Shown here: piece by piece, positions 6,752 through 10,409 of the stretch
Layout: each line of letters starts with the position of its first letter
Position numbering within the stretch: the first letter of the stretch is position 1
Made by a program: the position numbers and the translations under genes
Assembly (NCBI GenBank): GCA_913054415.1
Contig: CAJXII010000044.1
Location: forward strand, 1 to 10,409
Reading direction: 5' to 3'
DNA: 10,409 bases
From: an uncultured Arcobacter sp.
GTDB lineage: Bacteria; Campylobacterota; Campylobacteria; Campylobacterales; Arcobacteraceae
Notes under the pieces: generated by a model
The model's input: the letters and a program-made list of their open reading frames with translations, nothing else
The model's database searches: none
Told to the model about the DNA's origin: nothing

Positions 6752-8393
6752 GCCAAACTTTTCCTATATTTTCGATTTTACTGGCTTTTTTTAATGCCTG
6801 TAGATTGTTTTTTATTTTATTTTTCTTTTGATTAATGTCTAAAATATCTGGTAGTTTATCTAAAAGAATATTTTCAAAATCTACTCTTTTAGCTGTTTTG
6901 AACTTTTTAAGATAATCAACAATCATTTTTTGTATAAAATCATCATCTATCCCTCTTATTTTTATATAATCACTTGTTTGATTAGTTACTTTTGCTACTG
7001 TTGCAGAGATATACAAATTTGGTTTTCTTCCCTCTATAAGTTTTTTAGCTTTTAGATTTTTTATGATTTCATCATTTACAGGTTGTTTTTTTGCGATTTT
7101 ATCAAGATGTATCAAGTCTATTAGATCTATATCGGGATTAAGTGCTAAAAGCTTAGTATATTTTTCATCTATGATTTTACCATGAATCGTTACTTGAACT
7201 CTTTTATTATTTGTATCATAGTCTGGCATTGGGAAAAATCTCTGTTTTTGTATGACAAACATCCGTTTTATACCACTTCCTATGGTATCTATCATATTTA
7301 TCTCTACCATTGCTTTACATAAAAAATCATTTCTATAGTTTTCAAGTGGAGTATCTCTTTTGATTATCTCTTCTATCTCTCCAGCTAAAAAATCACCGAC
7401 ATTTGATATAACAACTTTATCTGGAAACTCCACTACATTTATCCTACCTCTTAACTCATAGTCTTGATGAGCTATTGCATTATGCAAGGCTTCATACAGC
7501 ACCCAAGTATCATATTTATCTACTTCTTCTGGAAAAAGTTTATTTTCACTCATAAAACGGTATTTAAAATTTCTAATCTTATTTAAAACACTTTTAGCAC
7601 TTAATAATAAAGGCAGTCCAAAATGTTCATAACTTTGTTCTAAGTTGTTACTATCTTTTAGTATCCAAGTTATTTGAGGATTTATATCTTCTAACAAATC
7701 AGACTTTTCATCTTTACCAAGAAGTAACATACAAGCATTTGTAATTTTTCCATTTTTGAGTAGTTTAGCTTTTGCTAAAAATTGTTCATCACTCCAGCTA
7801 TCTACTTCATCGCTCAATTTTGGATGTTTTGTTTTATACTCCTCTTTCGCAGTTTGTATAGCTTTATTGGATAAATCTTCAAAAGTAGCATTTTGACAAA
7901 TTTTTGCAGACCAATCTGTAGCAATCGATAAACTCTCACTTAAAATAACTGCTTCTCTTTGATGTGTCAAAGGTATAATACTCTCACCACTTCTTTGCCA
8001 AGCAACTTTATGAGCATATACAGGTTTTCGTGGTTGATGCTTTGGTATATGGATAATCCAAACTTTTTGGTTTGTATCTGATGTGATAAACTCTTCTACA
8101 CTTAACCCTTCTGAGCTTAGATTTGTGCAGTTTCCTATTAATCTTTGAGGTAATTCTTGTGCAGTATAACCTGAAGTATCTTCTATACCTACAACTTCCA
8201 AAGAGCCATCTTTTACCCCTAAAACCAATACTCCACCTTCCATATTTGACAATGCAGATATATAAGAGATAACATCCTCCCCTTTTCTACCTGAAATAGC
8301 TTGTTTTAAAGTCTTAAACTCTTTATGCTCACATGTATGATCTTCTTTTGGGTATTTTGATTTTAAATATTTTTCTAACTCAATTTTAACCAT
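6735..8393 (-). CDS. Schlafen/AlbA_2 domain protein with GHKL-type ATPase domain, BREX accessory
   Basis: A 552-residue protein. Residues about 18-150 are an AlbA_2 (Schlafen-like) domain: EHKEFK (22-27), the strand pattern SALSNMEGGVLVLGVKDG (46-63), and RSGESIIPLTHQRE (134-147). The middle (about 295-400) has a HATPase_c_4-like region with an N-box YEALHNAIAHQDY (300-312), VISNVGDF (328-335) for the G1 box, and IGSGIKRM (371-378). The C-terminal 420-552 is rich in short helices with lysines and looks like one or two winged helices. This architecture is usually annotated as an ATP-binding/transcriptional regulator or RecG-like protein and is a recurrent passenger in type 1 BREX loci. Whether it regulates the operon or adds a nuclease-like activity is not known. 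TAGGAGA overlapping the pglX stop is its ribosome binding site (9-base gap), so it is in the operon. Nothing looks truncated. Confidence 0.85.
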   Translation of the reverse strand: MVKIELEKYLKSKYPKEDHTCEHKEFKTLKQAISGRKGEDVISYISALSNMEGGVLVLGVKDGSLEVVGIEDTSGYTAQELPQRLIGNCTNLSSEGLSVEEFITSDTNQKVWIIHIPKHQPRKPVYAHKVAWQRSGESIIPLTHQREAVILSESLSIATDWSAKICQNATFEDLSNKAIQTAKEEYKTKHPKLSDEVDSWSDEQFLAKAKLLKNGKITNACMLLLGKDEKSDLLEDINPQITWILKDSNNLEQSYEHFGLPLLLSAKSVLNKIRNFKYRFMSENKLFPEEVDKYDTWVLYEALHNAIAHQDYELRGRINVVEFPDKVVISNVGDFLAGEIEEIIKRDTPLENYRNDFLCKAMVEINMIDTIGSGIKRMFVIQKQRFFPMPDYDTNNKRVQVTIHGKIIDEKYTKLLALNPDIDLIDLIHLDKIAKKQPVNDEIIKNLKAKKLIEGRKPNLYISATVAKVTNQTSDYIKIRGIDDDFIQKMIVDYLKKFKTAKRVDFENILLDKLPDILDINQKKNKIKNNLQALKKASKIENIGKVWQMSKS

Positions 8394-8402
8394 TTAATTC
8401 TC

Positions 8403-10229
8403 CTACTTACAAAGCCCCGTTATAGAATAAAGTATATCTTTAAACTTACAATAATTTACCTTAACACCATCATCTAAATCTATTTCTATTTGATTTTGTG
8501 CAAAATGCATCATCTTATCTCTATCAAACTCTATTATCTCTTTTAGTTTTGTATCAATATTTTTCATCTGTTTATTTGCTGATTTTTTATCTGCATTGGA
8601 TGCTGTATCTGATGATGTGGTAAGAGCAAGAGTTTCTTTATGAGCTTCAAGTTTTGCTATATATTCAGTTAGATAAGAGTTCCTAACTCTAGCAAATGTA
8701 TCAGGCTTGTATCTATGCATATAAATCAAACTCATAAAACCTTTTTTAGGGCTACTTACCATCCAATAAATTGGTCTTTTTTTGTATCTTTTTATATGAT
8801 CTTCATAAAAACCTTTTAAAAAATACTTTCTTATGGTAGTTTTAAGTGCATCTTCTATAAATCTTAGATTTTGGCTTAAATTTTCTTCACCAAAAGTAAC
8901 CTTTACAAACTGCACAAACCTTGAAGCTATATCATCTTTGAAATAGTCATCTTCAAGCACTGGGATAACATTATCATCATCTGCTTCAAATGTTGGATTT
9001 TGAGTTTTAAATTTTGAATTGGCTTGTTCAATACTCTCACCCATATTTGCTATATGAAGCCCCTCATGATCTAAGCTATATCTTCCAAGCATCACACCAA
9101 CAGCATAACTTATAAACTGTTTCATAATCTCATCTGCTTTGAATTCTAACTTTCCATCTACTATCTTAGCTTCATTTTTAAGTATTGTTATATCTTCAAG
9201 TGCCACATCAGGGGTGAGTTCATCTTGAAGTTCGTAGATGTCGATGAAGAGGCGATTTAGTTCTTCTTCGTTTTTATGCAGAGTATTAAACTTCTCTCTC
9301 CAATACTCACAATATCTCTCATAAGCATCTTCAATCTTACCATTTTCAATTTTCAATTCCCCATTCTCAATTCTCAATTCTCCATTCTCAATTAATAAAG
9401 GCGAAGCCTTAAAGTCCCACGATGTTTCTCTGCTATCCCACTCCTCTTTTGAGATGTCTATGTTTTGTTGGGTGAGTTGATCTATTTGTTGTTTTGTGGC
9501 TTCGGATTTTGGGAAAAAGATAGGAATTTTTTTTATATCGCCACTCAGAAAAGCAATTGTTGAGCTAATAATTTTAAGGAAATATTTAGAAATTTTAGAT
9601 GACAATAACGATAATAAATATTTTTTTTGTGAGTCTTTAATAAAAACTGATAGACCATTTGAATCAAATATAAAACCTGTAGGAAAATATCTTGCACCAA
9701 AATTTGAGGAACTTATTAGTGTCCAACTAATTGATGACTTCAAATAGTATTCTGTATTAAAAAGTCGTCTTGACCAATGTGTTGTTTTAGGATCCTTAGG
9801 ATTTGACACTACCCACATTTTTACTTCAAGACCATCATTTAAGTAATTTACCAAATAATCCATATTCCCATACCACTTTCTAAATTCTCCACCTTTATTG
9901 TATGGAAACCATTTAAGATTTGATTTTTTTGCTTCAATAAGATTTTCAAAATGAAAAGCAATATTTGCATAATTTACTTCATTCCAATATCTTAAAAATC
10001 TTTCATTATCACTTGTAGACATCCCACCTTTGGGTTCAGCTATTTCTCCAAGCTTTTCACTTTTTTCAAAAATTTCTTTAACCCTATCACTTACCCAATA
10101 AGCAATAGGACTTCCCGGAATTTTTTCAAAATCCTTCTGCTTTGCTTCATATCTATTTTTTGGATCAAAAAAACCTCTCTCTTTTTCATCACTACTTTTA
10201 TAGTCTGTTAGTCTTATGTATGTTGCCAT
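8403..10229 (-). CDS. pglX: PglX C-terminal half (target-recognition and C-terminal regions), methyltransferase half absent
   Basis: PglX is the BREX adenine-specific DNA methyltransferase that marks host DNA and is normally about 1,100-1,200 residues. This frame has only 608. It begins MATYIRLTDYKSSDEKE, aligning with an internal position of full-length PglX, then has the signature KIPGSPIAYWVSD (36-48), the target-recognition-like region (about 60-240), ETSWDFKASPLL (268-279), a helical stretch (300-340), YAVGVMLGRYSLD (375-387), and the strongly conserved RPIYWMVSSPKKGFMSLIYMHRY (485-507). The SAM-binding and NPPY motifs are missing and not found in the 180 bases upstream. The start is real: an AAGAGG site lies about 9 bases upstream, and an in-frame TAA occurs three codons before the ATG. 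A heptad-repeat insertion sits at 280-298. Either the gene is split by an insertion, or it is a two-subunit PglX whose MTase is encoded beyond the window. Confidence 0.9.
   Translation of the reverse strand: MATYIRLTDYKSSDEKERGFFDPKNRYEAKQKDFEKIPGSPIAYWVSDRVKEIFEKSEKLGEIAEPKGGMSTSDNERFLRYWNEVNYANIAFHFENLIEAKKSNLKWFPYNKGGEFRKWYGNMDYLVNYLNDGLEVKMWVVSNPKDPKTTHWSRRLFNTEYYLKSSISWTLISSSNFGARYFPTGFIFDSNGLSVFIKDSQKKYLLSLLSSKISKYFLKIISSTIAFLSGDIKKIPIFFPKSEATKQQIDQLTQQNIDISKEEWDSRETSWDFKASPLLIENGELRIENGELKIENGKIEDAYERYCEYWREKFNTLHKNEEELNRLFIDIYELQDELTPDVALEDITILKNEAKIVDGKLEFKADEIMKQFISYAVGVMLGRYSLDHEGLHIANMGESIEQANSKFKTQNPTFEADDDNVIPVLEDDYFKDDIASRFVQFVKVTFGEENLSQNLRFIEDALKTTIRKYFLKGFYEDHIKRYKKRPIYWMVSSPKKGFMSLIYMHRYKPDTFARVRNSYLTEYIAKLEAHKETLALTTSSDTASNADKKSANKQMKNIDTKLKEIIEFDRDKMMHFAQNQIEIDLDDGVKVNYCKFKDILYSITGLCK
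9340..9395 (-). repeat. 21-bp in-frame tandem repeat inside pglX (IENGELR/K heptads)
   Basis: Two full 21-base units (9340-9360 and 9361-9381) and a partial third (9382-9395) encode the heptad IENGEL[RK] at residues 280-298. Because the unit is a multiple of three, gain or loss of copies keeps the frame. The array sits between the conserved WDF...PLL strand and the following helix, where a linker is expected. Confidence 0.85.
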
Positions 10230-10248
10230 TATTTTTTACCTCTTGAAA

Positions 10249-10264
10249 ATTTATTTATTTATTT
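10249..10264. repeat. short tetranucleotide tract (ATTT x4) upstream of the pglX fragment
   Basis: ATTT is repeated four times without interruption on the plus strand. It lies between the pglX-fragment ribosome binding site and a candidate -10 (minus-strand TATCAT at 10266-10271). Four copies is short for a phase-variation tract. Confidence 0.6.
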
Positions 10265-10265
10265 T

Positions 10266-10271
10266 ATGATA
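10266..10271 (-). promoter_or_regulatory. candidate -10 box for the pglX fragment
   Basis: Minus-strand ATTGTATCATAA is a 12-base match to the -10 region of the well-formed promoter at 471-484. No convincing -35 is visible 17 bases upstream. If active, it would let the pglX fragment, accessory gene, pglZ and brxL be transcribed despite the upstream interruption. Confidence 0.35.
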
Positions 10272-10286
10272 CAATGCTTCCATAAT

Positions 10287-10319
10287 TTCCTTCGGGACGC
10301 CCTTTAGTTTTCTAAAGGG
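10287..10319. repeat. perfect 8-bp hairpin with adjacent small TTCG hairpin upstream of the pglX fragment
   Basis: CCCTTTAG (10300-10307) and CTAAAGGG (10312-10319) form a perfect stem with a TTTT loop on the plus strand. Beside it, TCC-TTCG-GGA (10288-10297) can form a small hairpin. No T-run follows on either strand, which argues against an intrinsic terminator. Such compact hairpins next to an ORF end occur at the ends of IS200/IS605-type elements, but the identity is not established. Confidence 0.6.
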
Positions 10320-10409
10320 AGAACATCTACACATCTAGTAACTCTTTCAAACTCTGTTTTGGTATATCTATCTTCGTCGTTTTCAAATCTATCTTTTGCT
10401 TGATAGCAT
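10304..10409 (-). CDS. possible 3' end of an unidentified gene upstream of the pglX fragment (partial)
   Basis: On the minus strand a frame enters from the right edge and stops at TAA 10304-10306, inside the hairpin. It reads CYQAKDRFENDEDRYTKTEF... and ends in RCVDVLPLEN. Its codon third positions are mostly A/T. A second open frame stops at TAG 10327-10329 and ends IDIPKQSLKELLDV, with more G/C at third positions, so the first is preferred. Neither matches the methyltransferase half of PglX as I know it. Origin unknown: an inserted element or a separate operon gene. Confidence 0.35.
   Translation of the reverse strand, partial: CYQAKDRFENDEDRYTKTEFERVTRCVDVLPLEN

Noticed and set aside
9496..9747. 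Plus-strand ORF of 83 codons inside the pglX fragment
   Set aside because: It is antisense to a conserved coding region, has no recognisable domain, and arises from low-complexity AT-rich codons on the opposite strand.
1..10409. CRISPR array, tRNA or rRNA genes
   Set aside because: No regularly spaced repeats, cloverleaf-like sequence or rRNA-like segment was seen on either strand.

Overview
This AT-rich window has A/T-dominated codon third positions, AGA as the main arginine codon, and gene families typical of the Arcobacter branch of Campylobacterota. That assignment rests on overall style and recalled protein similarity, not on a search, so it is moderate confidence. There are two gene blocks separated by a non-coding spacer.

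Block 1 (about 1-1769) is a small divergent regulator/operon unit. An ArsR-family repressor gene on the minus strand (119-445, start corrected from TTG to ATG) faces a plus-strand operon: a J-domain-only protein (527-808), a DsrE-family small protein with a CxxCxxxC cysteine cluster (832-1188), and a class I SAM-dependent methyltransferase (1188-1769, overlapping the previous stop by one base). Between them is a textbook control region: a TTGACA-17-TATCAT promoter for the operon, a perfect 11-2-11 inverted repeat just downstream of its -10, and an opposed arsR promoter whose -35 lies inside the same repeat. The simplest reading is an ArsR-type sensor that represses itself and the operon. The inducer (metal(loid), sulfane sulfur or thiol stress) cannot be read from the sequence. 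The tail of another plus-strand gene may end at 105.

The spacer 1770-2129 has no convincing gene. It holds alternative hairpins after the methyltransferase gene and a long, overlapping inverted-repeat structure just past the 3' end of brxL.

Block 2 (about 2130-10229) is the distal part of a type 1 BREX phage-defence operon, all on the minus strand and transcribed from right to left: the C-terminal half of pglX (8403-10229), a Schlafen/AlbA_2 plus GHKL-type ATPase accessory gene (6735-8393), pglZ (4164-6632) and brxL (2130-4154). Gene joints are tight (9 bases, with the stop codon inside or beside the next ribosome binding site), except for a 102-base gap before pglZ. That gap holds an 11-bp hairpin, a tandem 10-mer and a possible 19-codon leader ORF that ends one base before pglZ.

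The most notable point is that the pglX reading frame lacks the methyltransferase half. It has its own start codon and ribosome binding site, placed almost exactly at the boundary between the MTase and the target-recognition/C-terminal region. The upstream 180 bases do not encode the missing half; they carry a perfect 8-bp hairpin and the end of some other frame. pglX is therefore either interrupted by an inserted element or organised as two genes. brxA, brxB and brxC are not in the window and would be expected beyond its right edge.
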